This document shows, one piece after another, positions 6,705 through 7,029 of a stretch of 7,029 bases of DNA. Position numbers and translations under genes: made by a program. Source of the stretch: Bacteroidales bacterium. GTDB lineage: Bacteria > Bacteroidota > Bacteroidia > Bacteroidales > UBA3824. The stretch is taken from positions 1 through 7,029 of the forward strand of contig JAEEXW010000147.1 of NCBI GenBank assembly GCA_016287995.1, given 5' to 3'. The notes beneath the pieces are model-generated. The model did not search any database. It worked only from the letters and a program-made list of their open reading frames with translations, and had not been told where the DNA came from. Numbering within the stretch: position 1 is the first letter of the stretch; every line of letters begins with the position of its first letter.

Positions 6705-6754
6705 GTCAAATAAATAAAAATAAAAACAAAAAAGGAGTGTGTATGATATATGTC

Positions 6755-7029
6755 TTATTCAACTTTTTTACCCCAGAAAGTGTTGGTGTGGAGTTTGTGG
6801 AAACCTGCAAAGACCAAGGTTGATTCCACGTTTTTCTCCCAATCGCGCTCTCTTTCAACGCAAACTATCACCGAACCAAGATTGTTTCCCGAACCTTCAA
6901 ACTTGCCGTCAGAAGAGGTGAGTTTCAAAAATTTCGTCGCCTCGTCAAATTCCCAAGTACCGTTGAACGGTCCTGACATTTTTCCGTCATTGCTCAAAAC
7001 GAGGTAATCTTCGTCGGCAGACATTTGTT
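6755..7029 (-). CDS. C-terminal end of a carbohydrate-active protein, possibly GH43 endo-arabinanase (5' partial)
   Basis: A minus-strand frame runs from the window edge to a TAA at 6755-6757. An ATG occurs near the edge (7022-7024) but the frame stays open before it and no promoter-like signal can be seen, so I read this as the last 90 or so residues of a longer protein. The fragment looks like a small beta-barrel: alternating strands around GPFNGTWEFD, FLKLTSSDGKFEG and VIVCVERERDWEK, ending in STLVFAGF and TFWGKKVE. A closing DWE...TLVF-G...WGKK pattern is what I remember of the lipocalin-like C-terminal domain of GH43 endo-1,5-alpha-L-arabinanases. If right, the protein would be a secreted or surface arabinan-degrading enzyme. 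The catalytic domain is outside the window, so this is a tentative call. Another lipocalin-like domain protein is the alternative. A strong terminator follows. Confidence 0.5.
   Translation of the reverse strand, partial: QMSADEDYLVLSNDGKMSGPFNGTWEFDEATKFLKLTSSDGKFEGSGNNLGSVIVCVERERDWEKNVESTLVFAGFHKLHTNTFWGKKVE

Noticed and set aside
6758..6769. TTCAACTTTTTT near the GH43-like stop resembling the ddh-cstA repeat
   Set aside because: A single coding occurrence (Val-Glu codons plus lysine codons) with no tandem structure or palindrome, so coincidental.
6739..7007. Plus-strand ORFs opening after a GGAGTG sequence near 6734, up to 85 residues
   Set aside because: They lie antisense to the minus-strand frame that has a convincing domain pattern and its own terminator; the translations are low-complexity Ser/Pro-rich without family features. 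The GGAG is in the 3' untranslated part of the opposite gene.

Overview
The window looks like a chromosomal segment of a member of the Bacteroidota, probably Bacteroidales-like. The evidence is indirect but consistent. Two minus-strand genes have the Bacteroidota -7 box TAnnTTTG just upstream, one of them with a TTTG -33 box at 19 bp. Start codons mostly lack a Shine-Dalgarno sequence and follow AT-rich leaders. The protein families (DUF4857, Ddh, short CstA, GH43-type carbohydrate enzyme) are all common in that phylum.

Layout. The plus strand carries the tail of a membrane protein (1-150), a DUF4857 membrane-anchored protein almost abutting it (152-1177), and meso-diaminopimelate dehydrogenase ddh (1209-2114). 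The minus strand carries, from right to left, the C-terminal end of a larger secreted-type protein, tentatively a GH43 arabinanase (6755-7029, continuing beyond the window), a full-length MmeI-like type IIG restriction-methylation enzyme (3791-6610), and a CstA-family transporter (2206-3630). The two sets converge at 2115-2205.

The convergence point is the most structured non-coding part. Heptamer arrays run out of both genes toward a perfect 15-bp inverted repeat, and one array encodes the last codons and the stop of cstA. At the other end, a terminator for the GH43-like gene lies directly against the promoter of the restriction enzyme.

The genes do not form one pathway. Ddh supplies or interconverts meso-diaminopimelate for lysine and peptidoglycan, CstA imports peptides or pyruvate, the type IIG protein is a self-contained defence system, and the GH43-like protein would act on plant arabinan. 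No multi-gene new system is evident. The restriction enzyme is a stand-alone single-gene system without recognisable defence neighbours inside the window.
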